A stretch of DNA of 64,000 bases from Pelagimonas sp050633425 (GTDB lineage: Bacteria; Pseudomonadota; Alphaproteobacteria; Rhodobacterales; Rhodobacteraceae). The stretch lies in NCBI RefSeq assembly GCF_050633425.1, contig NZ_JBOEGM010000013.1, positions 248,001-312,000 of the forward strand, read 5' to 3'. The position numbers were made by a program, and so were the translations under genes. Under the pieces are notes generated by a model, which saw only the letters and a program-made list of their open reading frames with translations, ran no database searches and was not told the origin of the DNA. Shown piece by piece: positions 8,701 through 15,901 of this stretch (position 1 is the stretch's first letter; each line of letters opens with the position of its first letter).

Positions 8701-8908
8701 GATATCGAATTTGTTCGTTTGGAATAACCAACGTGACCTGAGCGCCGGCGGGGTCCAGATCTTCCGCGCGGTTTCGCAACCCCAGAACAGCGGCTTCGAG
8801 GTCACCGCCATCTAGCGGAACCTCTTGAATTTGTGCCCAAACATCACCGGTGCGTCGCAGCAGCGCGATGCCTTCGAAGGACAGAGAAAGTGCAAAATTT
8901 GGTACCAT
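5783..8908 (-). CDS. Large single-pass membrane protein with GspL/PilM-like N-terminus and PilP/GspC-like C-terminus
   Basis: 1041 residues. Residues 1 to about 155 (FALSLSFEGIALLRR..., TLVIPNEQIRYLDVEDLG, ATPYPVDELVYDFAVHNG, FARQNGFEPVGHAAI) resemble the actin-like cytoplasmic domain of GspL/PilM. Residues 160-620 are low-complexity, acidic then Ala/Pro-rich, and probably disordered. One hydrophobic helix spans about 624-648 (FLGLLLTAGLLLFMAGVAAW). A second disordered stretch follows. The last 75 residues (ISLIGVYGTPANRRALVRLP, then KVGDRLDGGRVAAIGDGDLR) resemble the PilP/GspC HR domain. This would place the first domain in the cytoplasm and the last in the periplasm. No other secretion or pilus gene is nearby. 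The domain calls rest on pattern recognition; the function is unknown. Confidence 0.75.
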   Translation of the reverse strand: MVPNFALSLSFEGIALLRRTGDVWAQIQEVPLDGGDLEAAVLGLRNRAEDLDPAGAQVTLVIPNEQIRYLDVEDLGGDASAQDVAVRTALDGATPYPVDELVYDFAVHNGRIFIAAVARETLDEAEDFARQNGFEPVGHAAIAPDGQFDGAVFFGPAGSWSGSAPERLPNTIAIVPANDAALLPLAAVSLEDEGNGWPEQDDDTDQEPEVDQHQDAQPDIQQPEADEAETPAVAVEPDAEPEIAPTQLSAQQQELDFAEPATDVVIAPEGDAPSDTALQADPDAHEDTGDQSDEPELIAAESLEKRQDSQLDHTDAQAASKDQLPQAENSLAENSLAEAPLAEVPLAQDFDLIEERDFVSDKEPDAELSEPITETLVEPAESETPPPAMSFSTIRATRDGSDMPAPLKDRTVETQERPAAQVKPRFTPVATRDTAVKEAGVTSARLDTEDAKLGSPVAAPKVAPAPMSPKAPSAPVRTTPQDQADAAPSTAPALARLAALRARSDKPVQDNKDADGAAPDVVPQPSKAASAKGRGALAGLAAARQTKTTQEPAVSAPEQPEAVPEKSGKSALGRIAALRAKPKTETADPTLAETAAASLTSQSERDRLTVFGARNHAQIGGKPRFLGLLLTAGLLLFMAGVAAWASVFLDDGLAGLFGTDPDEPAIAVAPEIAPEGVATPEIPTLRPSDEPKEEDADIQLAALDLGPTTDAPKPRSLPIVPQMLSPEEAAATYAATGIWQRAPVAPHGLPEDNVDNIYVASIDPAVQEADAIALPSPSALAQEPLLEPQRLPPPAGQVFDMDSRGLVRATPQGALSPDGVRVFAGLPPVIPPQRSVAAAPQAADPVPPINQALSKLRPRLRPENLVETRERAVLSGISRSELAAIRPVMRPKTVQEEAVVQEPDAPATDRAVTSSLAPIGRPRDMAAIVRRAERSAAAAPSNEPVQTAAIAPRTVTPAAPTSRGVAQSATVRNAINLNKISLIGVYGTPANRRALVRLPNGKYKKVKVGDRLDGGRVAAIGDGDLRYTKSGRNLTLKMPRS
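7862..7935 (-). repeat. In-frame short tandem repeat in the 1041-codon gene
   Basis: Near-identical 15-base units on the + strand (ttcggccaaagagtt and variants) encode repeated LAENS/LAEAP/LAEVP pentapeptides around residues 325-349. The repeat lies in the predicted disordered acidic region and probably arose by slippage; its copy number may vary between strains. Confidence 0.75.
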
Positions 8909-9073
8909 GGAGCCGTCTTTACCAGCCTTGCCTTGGCTATGGGAGTCTTATTGCCTGATGCAAATATAATACAGCAACTGTTTGCCGACGCAAAGAAACT
9001 TCGCGCCGAGGGTCTTGTAAGTGGCAAGTTCCAGCGCAACATGCCCGGAAGGTATCTTTAAAGGAGGCAACCC

Positions 9074-9763
9074 ATGCGTGCCCTTACACTTGTCGTAGCT
9101 TTGCTTTTGGCGTCCCCGGTTTTGGCTGAGAGTGAGGCCTTCATCACTGTTTCAGGAGAAGCGAACGTTGTCACCGCCCCGGATATGGCGACCTTGTCAT
9201 TGGGTGCGAAAGAGCGGGGCAAAGACCCAATCACGGCAATGAATGGCACGTCGGCGGTTTTGGAATCGGTGATCGCCCGGTTACGTGCCCAAGGTGTCGA
9301 AGAACGCGACATTCAGACGTCGTCGTTGCGGTTGAACCGTCTGGCCCGGTGGGATCGCGACAAGGATGTCGAGGTTTTTGAAGGCTTTGAGGCCAGCAAT
9401 ATCCTGACGATTCGAGTGAAGGATTTATCGCGGCTTAGCGCTGTTTTGGCGGCGGTTCTGGAGGATGGTGCCAACTCGTTGTCCAACCTGAGTTGGGGCG
9501 TGCAAAACCCACAGGTTTTGGAAGACGAGGCGCGCCGTCGCGCGGTCAAGGACGCAATGGCCAAGGCCGCGCTCTATGCCGACGCGGCCGGTGTTGATCT
9601 CGGGCCGGTGATCTCGATCCGTGATACGGCAGATCCGATGGTGCAAACTTCGATGCACCGTGATGCGCCGATGCTAGAGGCGATGGCGGCTGATGTGCCT
9701 GTGGCGGCGGGGGAAATCGAAGCCACCGCGAGGGTAACGATGGTCTTTGAAATCGCCCGATAA
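9074..9763 (+). CDS. SIMPL-domain (YggE/DUF541) periplasmic protein
   Basis: 229 residues with a cleavable signal peptide (MRALTLVVALLLASPVLA). It has the SIMPL/DUF541 pattern: ITVSGEANVVTAPDMATLSLG at the start of the mature protein, then ILTIRVKDLSRLSAVLAAVLEDGAN, and the closing ARVTMVFEI strand. E. coli YggE, the known relative, is linked to oxidative stress, but the biochemical role of the family is unsettled. AAGGAGG lies six bases before the ATG. The gene is divergent from the 1041-codon gene and converges with metY across a hairpin. Confidence 0.88.
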   Translation: MRALTLVVALLLASPVLAESEAFITVSGEANVVTAPDMATLSLGAKERGKDPITAMNGTSAVLESVIARLRAQGVEERDIQTSSLRLNRLARWDRDKDVEVFEGFEASNILTIRVKDLSRLSAVLAAVLEDGANSLSNLSWGVQNPQVLEDEARRRAVKDAMAKAALYADAAGVDLGPVISIRDTADPMVQTSMHRDAPMLEAMAADVPVAAGEIEATARVTMVFEIAR

Positions 9764-9774
9764 GGTCAAAAGAA

Positions 9775-9797
9775 AGGCGGGGATATAGCCCCCGCCT
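9775..9797. terminator. Hairpin between SIMPL gene and metY
   Basis: AGGCGGGG and CCCCGCCT form a perfect 8-bp stem with a 7-base loop, 12 bp after the SIMPL gene stop and 41 bp from the metY stop. T-rich sequence follows only loosely (gtccttgctttcc), so it may serve both converging genes. Confidence 0.6.
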
Positions 9798-9837
9798 GTC
9801 CTTGCTTTCCAAGGTCGTCCTATGGCGACCTTTTTGG

Positions 9838-11130
9838 TTAGCTGCTGGCCTTGGCCAAAGCCTGTTCCAGATCACCAATCAAGTCGGTTGCGTCCTCAAT
9901 ACCAATCGAAATCCGTACAACATTGGGGCCCGCGCCAGCTGCGGTTTGTTGCTCTGGTGTCAACTGGCGGTGGGTTGTTGAGGCCGAGTGAATGACAAGG
10001 CTACGCGTGTCACCCAAATTGGCGACGTGGCTAAAGATTTCCAGTGAATCCACGAATTTCACGCAGGAATCATAGCCGCCTTTCAGCGCAACGGTGAATA
10101 AACCACCGGCCCCTTTGGGGCAGATGCGCGCGACGCGGTTGTTATAGGGCGAGGATGGCAAGCCAGCATATGTCACCTCTTCGACCGCCGGATGCGCTTC
10201 GAGCCAGCTTGCGATGGTCTGGGCGTTTTCAACGTGGCGTTGCATGCGCAGTGACAGGGTTTCGGTGCCCATCAGCGTGTAATGTGCCGCTTGCGGGTTG
10301 AGCGTCATGCCCAAGTCACGCAGGCCAATGGCAATACCGTGGAACGTAAAGGCCAGCGGGCCAAAAGTCTCGTGGAATTTGAGCCCATGATAGGCTGGCT
10401 CGGGGGCGCTCAGCGAGGGAAACTTGTCGCTGGCGGACCAGTCGAACTTGCCGCTGTCGACCACGATGCCACCGGTGACTGTGCCGTTGCCGGTCAGGTA
10501 TTTGGTCAAAGAATGCACGACCAGTGTTGCACCATGTTGGATCGGGTTACACAGGTATGGAGTGGCCGATGTGTTGTCGACGATAAGCGGCAGCCCCGCT
10601 TTGTCTGCCACAGCCGAAATCGCATCAAGATCAGTGATATAGCCGCCCGGATTGGCAATGGATTCACAGAAGACCGCACGGGTATTTTCGTCAATCGCGG
10701 CTTCAACGGCGTCGAGATCGTCGAAATCAACGAATTTGGCCTCCCAGCCGAAACGCTTGATGGTCTGGCTAAACTGCGTGATCGATCCACCGTAAAGACG
10801 GGTCGAGACAACCACGTTCAAACCGGGGGCCATCAATGGGAACAGCGCCATGATCTGCGCTGCGTGACCTGAGGAACAGGCCACCGCACCAACACCGCCC
10901 TCAAGCGTTGCAACACGTTCTTGCAAGACCGCAACGGTTGGGTTGGTCAGGCGGGAATAAATGTATCCAACTTCTTGGAGATTGAACAACGCCGCCGCAT
11001 GTTCCGCATCGCGAAACACGTAAGCGGTGGTTTGATAAATCGGTGTTTGGCGCGCGCCGGTGGCCGGATCTGGCCGGGCTCCGGCATGGATTTGCAACGT
11101 GTCAAAGCCGTATGTGGGGGCGTCTGTCAT
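9838..11130 (-). CDS. metY: O-acetylhomoserine sulfhydrylase (aminocarboxypropyltransferase)
   Basis: 430 residues of the Cys/Met metabolism PLP-enzyme family. The enzyme makes homocysteine from O-acetyl-L-homoserine and sulfide. Visible signatures are YGFDTLQIHAGARPDPATGA at the N-terminus, YSRLTNPT, LEGGVGAVACSSGHAA, and the PLP-binding Lys near residue 210 in VVHSLTKYLTGNGT. The long insertion typical of MetY rather than MetB/MetC is present. The ATG at 11130 is preceded by AGGGAG; further upstream codons are possible but lie in the hairpin-rich leader. Two GGAAC-N4-GTTCC palindromes lie about 95 and 127 bp upstream. Confidence 0.94.
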   Translation of the reverse strand: MTDAPTYGFDTLQIHAGARPDPATGARQTPIYQTTAYVFRDAEHAAALFNLQEVGYIYSRLTNPTVAVLQERVATLEGGVGAVACSSGHAAQIMALFPLMAPGLNVVVSTRLYGGSITQFSQTIKRFGWEAKFVDFDDLDAVEAAIDENTRAVFCESIANPGGYITDLDAISAVADKAGLPLIVDNTSATPYLCNPIQHGATLVVHSLTKYLTGNGTVTGGIVVDSGKFDWSASDKFPSLSAPEPAYHGLKFHETFGPLAFTFHGIAIGLRDLGMTLNPQAAHYTLMGTETLSLRMQRHVENAQTIASWLEAHPAVEEVTYAGLPSSPYNNRVARICPKGAGGLFTVALKGGYDSCVKFVDSLEIFSHVANLGDTRSLVIHSASTTHRQLTPEQQTAAGAGPNVVRISIGIEDATDLIGDLEQALAKASS

Positions 11131-11137
11131 GGTTCTC

Positions 11138-11194
11138 TCCCTAAAGTCTTTGCAGCATGCGTAAGGGATTGATGCCCAACCGGCAACGGGGCAT
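11138..11194 (-). promoter_or_regulatory. Structured metY leader; hairpin can cover the ribosome-binding site
   Basis: Two inverted repeats lie in the metY 5' region: ATGCCC/GGGCAT (11172-11177 with 11189-11194) and TCCCT/AGGGA (11138-11142 with 11164-11168). The second includes the AGGGAG ribosome-binding site, so translation could be modulated. The sequence does not match the SAM-II consensus I know; a new regulatory role is only an inference. Confidence 0.35.
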
Positions 11195-11224
11195 TTGCGA
11201 AAATGATTTAGCAACGTGTCAGTT

Positions 11225-11238
11225 GGAACTATTGTTCC
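11225..11238. promoter_or_regulatory. Palindromic operator candidate 1 upstream of metY
   Basis: GGAAC-TATT-GTTCC, extended to TGGAAC...GTTCCA at 11224-11239, is a perfect inverted repeat. Its centre is 32 bp, about three helical turns, from that of a second copy. It lies upstream of metY and downstream of the stop of the glycosyltransferase-like gene, so metY is the likely target. I do not recognise the regulator. Confidence 0.6.
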
Positions 11239-11256
11239 ATCTTTGTGGGGCCGTTT

Positions 11257-11270
11257 GGAACTTTTGTTCC
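11257..11270. promoter_or_regulatory. Palindromic operator candidate 2 upstream of metY
   Basis: GGAAC-TTTT-GTTCC repeats the motif at 11225-11238 with the same arms and an AT-only spacer. Two matched copies at helical spacing argue for a dimeric regulator bound twice on one DNA face. It is not a LexA box, because the arms are inverted and the spacing differs. Confidence 0.6.
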
Positions 11271-11283
11271 GCAGCGGTGCGGG

Positions 11284-12288
11284 TTAACGCATCCAAAACC
11301 CTTCGCGTTTGATCTTGTTACGGATCGCCTGTTCCTTGCGGGGCAGGTCATCGCGGTCAAACAGCGCCCGTACCTTTTGGCCACGTGATTGATAGATCAT
11401 CCGCTTGAACGGATCATAAGCCTTGAGCACTTTCTTGATCTTATTGGGCGCGGTGATGTCCTCGAGGCAGTCAATCACCGCATCGCTTTCGCGGGCATAC
11501 ATGAGCGGCAACAGCCTGTAATGACAAGTGATGTCACCATCCAACAATCCGTCGGGCAGCGTATCCCGCCCACCGTTCAAGGCGTGTATCACCAATGGCA
11601 GGGCCACTTGATCCAGCCAGGGGTCCAGGCTCTGACAGACCAATTCGCGCGGGGCGTTATCACGGATTTCCAGCGCGAATTTCAAAAACAGATCGCCAAA
11701 GGTTTTTGGACAGCGGTAAAAGAAGAACCCAGCGTTAAAATAGAGGTATCGCCGCCAATATTCGTCGGGCCAGCTGAGATCGAGCGAACTTTCGAAATTC
11801 AACTCAAACCGATCATAAAGCGATTTCCAAATCTGTGAATAACCGGGGCCATAAATTTCGAGTTGCGGCCAAGTGCCTTCGCGTTTCATCGAGGCCGTTG
11901 GCCGCTCAAAGTCAAACGGCACCTGATCCAGATCGCCAGTGACCAGCGTGTCGGTGTCAAAAAACACAAAGGGTTCGCCTTGGGGGAGAGCGGCCAGCGC
12001 TTCGATTTTGTTGCCATAGGGATAGGCATGGCCAAAATGCTGGCTCTCAAAGGGCACAAACTCGGCCCCTAAATCCATCAGCAAAGCGCGACAGGCCGGG
12101 TCCGAGATGCGCGGATCGTTTGGCCAGAGCGGTCCGGGCTGAGGTTCGGCAATCAGCAGGCGAAACCGTTGTGACGGAGTATTGCGCCGCAAAGAAGCAG
12201 CGAACAGCACGGCCTCGTATTGCAATCGCCCAGATTGGCCTACTATGCAAATATTTACAGTTTGAGGTGCGCGCGCGTTGCGTGCCAT
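11284..12288 (-). CDS. Glycosyltransferase-like protein, conserved hypothetical
   Basis: 334 residues. The N-terminus (VNICIVGQSGRLQYEAVLFA) is a Rossmann-like start, and PFVFFDTDTLVTGDL near residue 110 is a DxD-type motif as in nucleotide-sugar glycosyltransferases of the GT-A fold. A later aromatic stretch (YLYFNAGFFFYRCPKTFGDLF) resembles the acceptor region of GT8-like enzymes. The C-terminus is rich in Lys and Arg. No polysaccharide cluster surrounds it, and the donor and acceptor are unknown. It lies 153 bp upstream of metY on the same strand, but the palindromes between suggest separate transcription. Confidence 0.6.
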   Translation of the reverse strand: MARNARAPQTVNICIVGQSGRLQYEAVLFAASLRRNTPSQRFRLLIAEPQPGPLWPNDPRISDPACRALLMDLGAEFVPFESQHFGHAYPYGNKIEALAALPQGEPFVFFDTDTLVTGDLDQVPFDFERPTASMKREGTWPQLEIYGPGYSQIWKSLYDRFELNFESSLDLSWPDEYWRRYLYFNAGFFFYRCPKTFGDLFLKFALEIRDNAPRELVCQSLDPWLDQVALPLVIHALNGGRDTLPDGLLDGDITCHYRLLPLMYARESDAVIDCLEDITAPNKIKKVLKAYDPFKRMIYQSRGQKVRALFDRDDLPRKEQAIRNKIKREGFWMR

Positions 12289-12394
12289 GCTGGGGCTGCC
12301 CGTGTTTGTCTTTTGCGGGTACTATAGGCAGGAAATCAGGCGTCCAAAAGCGTTGATCTGTCGATAGGTCATGAATTCCAAACAGGAGCGCACA

Positions 12395-12973
12395 ATGCTC
12401 GACGTTTTATTGATTGTTTTGGCCATAGCTGGCGGTGGCGGAGACGCCGGGGCAGGTGGTGCTGATCGCGAAACCCTGGTTTTAGACACCGGCGTGCAGG
12501 CGGCTCCGGCTGCGGCCAAAGCCGGTGGTGGCGGAGAGGAGCTTCCGCCCGGAGCAAAACCAAAGGCCGAACCGGTTCCTGAGGTGTTGCCTTATAAGGC
12601 CGAACAGCAGGTCGCCAGTGGACGCTTTACCACGGCGCTTGAGGTCAAACCGATCATGAATGCCACGCGCAACGCCTGGATCGCGATTCGCGAATATAAC
12701 GGGCAGGATTTGGTCTATGTGACACATATCTGGTCGTGGCGGTGTGGGTTGGTGGCGATGAAATACGCAGTCAATGATGAGCCGCTAGAGGAATGGCCGC
12801 TGCCCAAGTGCCACGAAGACACCAACAGCCCCAACGTGATGAAGCCTGAAGACGGGTTGCCGTATCGCGAATATGCTTTGGGGTCGGTTGACACCGTGAC
12901 GGTTGAGTTGATTTATGACGATCTGACCACGGAACGGGTGACCTATAACCGCAAAGGCGCATTGATGCCGTGA
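12395..12973 (+). CDS. Conserved hypothetical protein with hydrophobic N-terminus
   Basis: 192 residues from the ATG at 12395, chosen because AGGAG lies eight bases upstream; an in-frame ATG at 12371 is less likely. A short hydrophobic segment (LDVLLIVLAIAGGGG) is followed by a Gly/Ala/Pro-rich linker and then a folded-looking domain from about residue 70, with ITHIWSWRCG-like and LPKCHEDT segments holding two cysteines that could form a disulfide. I do not recognise a family. Its stop overlaps the next start (GTGA), so the two genes are probably translationally coupled. Confidence 0.65.
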   Translation: MLDVLLIVLAIAGGGGDAGAGGADRETLVLDTGVQAAPAAAKAGGGGEELPPGAKPKAEPVPEVLPYKAEQQVASGRFTTALEVKPIMNATRNAWIAIREYNGQDLVYVTHIWSWRCGLVAMKYAVNDEPLEEWPLPKCHEDTNSPNVMKPEDGLPYREYALGSVDTVTVELIYDDLTTERVTYNRKGALMP

Positions 12974-13284
12974 GTTCAGAACTCAAGATTGAGCGTATTA
13001 AAATCCTGGACGGGCTGAACGAACAGCGCAAATGTGCCATCGAAGTCGACATTCACATGTCAGATGGCCAGCATCGCTGGTGCTGGGTCACGACACCAGA
13101 AGCGTTGAACCACTTTGGCGACCAAGTTGTGGCAAGCGGGGGGCGGTTTCATGGCGGCACCTCGCACTTCACCGTGATCGCGGCACCACTATCACATGAC
13201 GTTATCCTATCGGTTCTGGACCAGATAACCAGCAATGGTGAGTTGCTCCGATTTACTTGGGATATCCATCAAGATCACGGCTAG
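12970..13284 (+). CDS. Small conserved hypothetical protein, coupled to the upstream gene
   Basis: 104 residues beginning with GTG at 12970, which overlaps the preceding stop as GTGA. The protein (IERIKILDGLNEQRKCAIEV, then VTTPEALNHFGDQVV) looks like one compact alpha/beta domain, without signal peptide or membrane segment. No family recognised. The coupling to the upstream gene is the main support that it is real, together with normal codon use. Confidence 0.55.
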   Translation: MSSELKIERIKILDGLNEQRKCAIEVDIHMSDGQHRWCWVTTPEALNHFGDQVVASGGRFHGGTSHFTVIAAPLSHDVILSVLDQITSNGELLRFTWDIHQDHG

Positions 13285-13349
13285 TTTTGTTCAGGATCAC
13301 CGGTTGACGCGAAACGAGACCTGCGATCAGGCGAGAAGCGTGCCAATGC

Positions 13350-13378
13350 TTGCAACCCCTTTAAGTGCAGGCTAAAGC
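13350..13378 (+). promoter_or_regulatory. Candidate sigma-70 promoter of gatCA
   Basis: TTGCAA (13350-13355), a 17-bp spacer and TAAAGC (13373-13378) lie 34 bp upstream of the gatC start in a 127-bp gene-free stretch. The match is moderate and based on spacing and sequence only. Confidence 0.4.
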
Positions 13379-13411
13379 CTGATCCGACCCAAACTTCTAT
13401 GAGGCCTGCCC

Positions 13412-13699
13412 ATGTCGATTGACATCGAGACCGCCGCCAAGGTGGCGAAACTCGCCCGTATCAAAGTCGAAGACGACGCCCTGCCAGCGCTCGCGCAGGA
13501 GTTTAATGATATCCTCGGCTTTATCGAACAGCTGAACGAAGTTGATGTCGATGGGGTTGAGCCGATGGTTTCGGTGACACCTATGCGTTTGAAACGTCGC
13601 GAAGATGTGGTGACTGATGGCGATCAGCCTGAGAAAGTCTTGAAGAATGCGCCCGATGCGCGTGAAGGGTTCTTTGCTGTGCCGAAGGTGGTGGAATAA
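13412..13699 (+). CDS. gatC: Aspartyl/glutamyl-tRNA amidotransferase subunit C
   Basis: 95 residues, the usual size. GatC holds GatA and GatB together in the complex that converts Glu-tRNA(Gln) (and Asp-tRNA(Asn)) to the amidated form. The family pattern is clear: TAAKVAKLARIKV at the start, LAQEFNDILGFIEQLNEVDV, then VTPMRLKRREDVV and REGFFAVPKVVE at the end. The stop codon overlaps the gatA start as TAATG, so the two are coupled. gatB is not in the window. Confidence 0.95.
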   Translation: MSIDIETAAKVAKLARIKVEDDALPALAQEFNDILGFIEQLNEVDVDGVEPMVSVTPMRLKRREDVVTDGDQPEKVLKNAPDAREGFFAVPKVVE

Positions 13700-15186
13700 T
13701 GGCTGATCTCAACAACATGAAAATCGCCGAAGCCCGTGACGCGCTGCGCAAGGGCGATGTGACAAGCCTTGAATTGACCGAAAGCTGCCTGTCAGCGATC
13801 GAAGGGGCGGGGGCTTTGAACGCTTTTGTCCACAACACGCCTGAGCTTGCGCGCGAACAGGCCAAGGCGGCCGATGAGCGTATCAAGGCCGGTGATGCGC
13901 CCGATATGTGTGGCATCCCGTTGGGTATTAAAGATCTGTTCTGTACCAAAGGCGTGCCGAGCCAAGCGGCTTCAAATATTCTTAGCGGCTTTAAACCCGA
14001 ATACGAAAGCACGATCACTAGCCAATTGTTTGGTGCCGGGTCTGTTATGTTGGGCAAGTTGAACATGGACGAATTCGCCATGGGCTCGTCCAATGAAACG
14101 TCGGCTTATGGCAATGCGGTCAACCCGTGGCGTCGTGGCAATGACGAAGCGGCACTGACGCCGGGTGGAAGCTCGGGGGGATCGGCGTCTGCTGTCGCGG
14201 CTGACCTGTGCTTGGCTGCGACCGGAACCGATACGGGCGGATCGATCCGCCAGCCTGCGGCCTTCACCGGCATCACCGGGATCAAGCCGACCTATGGCCG
14301 CTGTTCGCGTTGGGGCGTTGTGGCCTTTGCTTCGTCTCTGGACCAAGCCGGTCCGATGACCAAAGACGTGCGCGATGCGGCGATCATGCTGGAAACCATG
14401 TGTGGTCATGACCCCAAGGATAGCACCTCAGCCGATCTGGCTGTGCCCAACTTTGAGGCGATGCTAACCGGTGACATCAAGGGCAAAACCATTGGTATCC
14501 CGCGCGAATACCATATGGAAGGTATCCCAGAAGAGATCGAAGCACTTTGGGCCGAAGGGCGTAAAATGCTGGAAGACGCAGGCGCTAAGGTTGTCGATAT
14601 CAGCCTGCCGCACACCAAATACGCGCTGCCAGCCTATTATGTGATTGCCCCGGCTGAGGCGTCTTCGAACCTCGCCCGCTATGACGGTGTGCGCTACGGA
14701 CACCGCGCCACATTGGACGCGGGTGATGGCATCACTGAAATGTATGAAAAGACTCGCGCCGAAGGGTTTGGTCATGAAGTTCAGCGCCGTGTCATGGTTG
14801 GTACCTATGTTTTGTCGGCAGGCTTCTATGACGCCTATTACAACCGGGCCCGCAAAGTGCGGACCTTGATCAAGAAAGACTTTGAAGACGTGTTTGCGCA
14901 GGGGGTCGATGCAATCCTGACGCCGGCGACACCATCTTCGGCCTTTGGCCTTGGCGAGATGATCGATGCTGATCCTATTCAGATGTATCTCAACGACGTG
15001 TTCACTGTGACGGTGAACCTTGCTGGTCTGCCCGGTATCGCCATTCCGACAGGTTTGGACAAACAGGGATTGCCACTTGGTCTGCAGCTGATTGGCCGTC
15101 CGTGGGAAGAGGGTGATCTGCTGAATACCGCTTATGCGCTTGAGCAAGCCGCCGGTTTTGTAGCCAAACCCGGAAAATGGTGGTAA
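13699..15186 (+). CDS. gatA: Aspartyl/glutamyl-tRNA amidotransferase subunit A
   Basis: 495 residues of the amidase-signature family; hydrolyses glutamine to supply ammonia for tRNA-bound Glu or Asp. The catalytic Ser-cisSer-Lys triad is visible: Lys in GIPLGIKDLFCT near residue 80, Ser in TPGGSSGGSASAVA near 155, and the nucleophile Ser in TDTGGSIRQPAAFTG near 180. The C-terminus GLPLGLQLIGRPWEEGDLLN is typical. Its ATG overlaps the gatC stop. The gene is followed by 46 bp with a small CACCC/GGGTG hairpin before the next gene. Confidence 0.96.
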   Translation: MADLNNMKIAEARDALRKGDVTSLELTESCLSAIEGAGALNAFVHNTPELAREQAKAADERIKAGDAPDMCGIPLGIKDLFCTKGVPSQAASNILSGFKPEYESTITSQLFGAGSVMLGKLNMDEFAMGSSNETSAYGNAVNPWRRGNDEAALTPGGSSGGSASAVAADLCLAATGTDTGGSIRQPAAFTGITGIKPTYGRCSRWGVVAFASSLDQAGPMTKDVRDAAIMLETMCGHDPKDSTSADLAVPNFEAMLTGDIKGKTIGIPREYHMEGIPEEIEALWAEGRKMLEDAGAKVVDISLPHTKYALPAYYVIAPAEASSNLARYDGVRYGHRATLDAGDGITEMYEKTRAEGFGHEVQRRVMVGTYVLSAGFYDAYYNRARKVRTLIKKDFEDVFAQGVDAILTPATPSSAFGLGEMIDADPIQMYLNDVFTVTVNLAGLPGIAIPTGLDKQGLPLGLQLIGRPWEEGDLLNTAYALEQAAGFVAKPGKWW

Positions 15187-15232
15187 TCGGCGTCAAAAGT
15201 TAACACCCAATCAGGGTGAGGCAGGAGCGATA

Positions 15233-15892
15233 ATGCGATTTTTGATGTTGAGCGTGGCAGCTCTTGGCTTGATGGCATGTGAGCCAGCGGTGCCTGATAG
15301 CGCTGCAGGTGTTGTTGATACGGGCCGCGGCGTCGGATTCGGCGATTACGAGAGCTATGATGCGCAGCGTGAAGCGCAACTAAATGGCACTGCGCCAGCG
15401 ACTGGCCCTGCAACAGTGCCCGGCCCGGTGGATGTTGAAGCAACGCCACTGGACGCAGGAACACCCGCTGCTCCGGCCCCTTCTGTTGTGCGCAACTCCG
15501 AAGGGATTTCGGGCGAGAACGACTTTGACGCCGTTGCCGCCGAGCGTGACATCGAAGCAGACGCCGCATTGATCGCGCAAAATCGCGCGCAATACACGTT
15601 GATCGCGCCGACCGACCTGCCCAAACGTCCGGGCAGCGATGCGCCGAATATCGTTGAATACGCGCTGCGGACCGACAACCCGGTTGGCACGTCGCTGTAC
15701 AAGCGGTCAAGCTTTCGGGCTGATGTGAAATATGCCAAAGCCTGTGCGGCATTTGCCTCGTCCGATTTGGCGCAGGAGGCCTTTTTGGCCCAAGGCGGAC
15801 CGCAAAAGGATCGCAAGGGCATGGACCCTGATGGCGATGGCTTTGCCTGTGATTGGAACCCAGGCCCGTTTCGGGCCGCACGCGGCGGGTGA
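15233..15892 (+). CDS. Lipoprotein with C-terminal Excalibur-like calcium-binding motif
   Basis: 219 residues. The signal sequence ends in a lipobox (ALGLMAC), so the mature protein should be lipid-anchored. The middle is an Ala/Pro/Thr-rich linker. The C-terminus holds a conserved domain ending GMDPDGDGFACDWNPGPFR, matching the DxDxDGxxC core of Excalibur domains, with a second Cys in KYAKACAAF that could pair with it. Family members are extracellular and of unsettled function. The peptidoglycan amidase gene starts ten bases downstream, so a role at the cell envelope is inferred. AGGAG lies six bases before the ATG. Confidence 0.75.
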   Translation: MRFLMLSVAALGLMACEPAVPDSAAGVVDTGRGVGFGDYESYDAQREAQLNGTAPATGPATVPGPVDVEATPLDAGTPAAPAPSVVRNSEGISGENDFDAVAAERDIEADAALIAQNRAQYTLIAPTDLPKRPGSDAPNIVEYALRTDNPVGTSLYKRSSFRADVKYAKACAAFASSDLAQEAFLAQGGPQKDRKGMDPDGDGFACDWNPGPFRAARGG

Positions 15893-15901
15893 TGTGATCT
15901 C

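Noticed and set aside
11131..11224. SAM-II riboswitch ahead of metY
   Set aside because: Alphaproteobacterial metY genes often carry one, but the conserved loop and pseudoknot sequences I know are not present; only two simple hairpins are seen.
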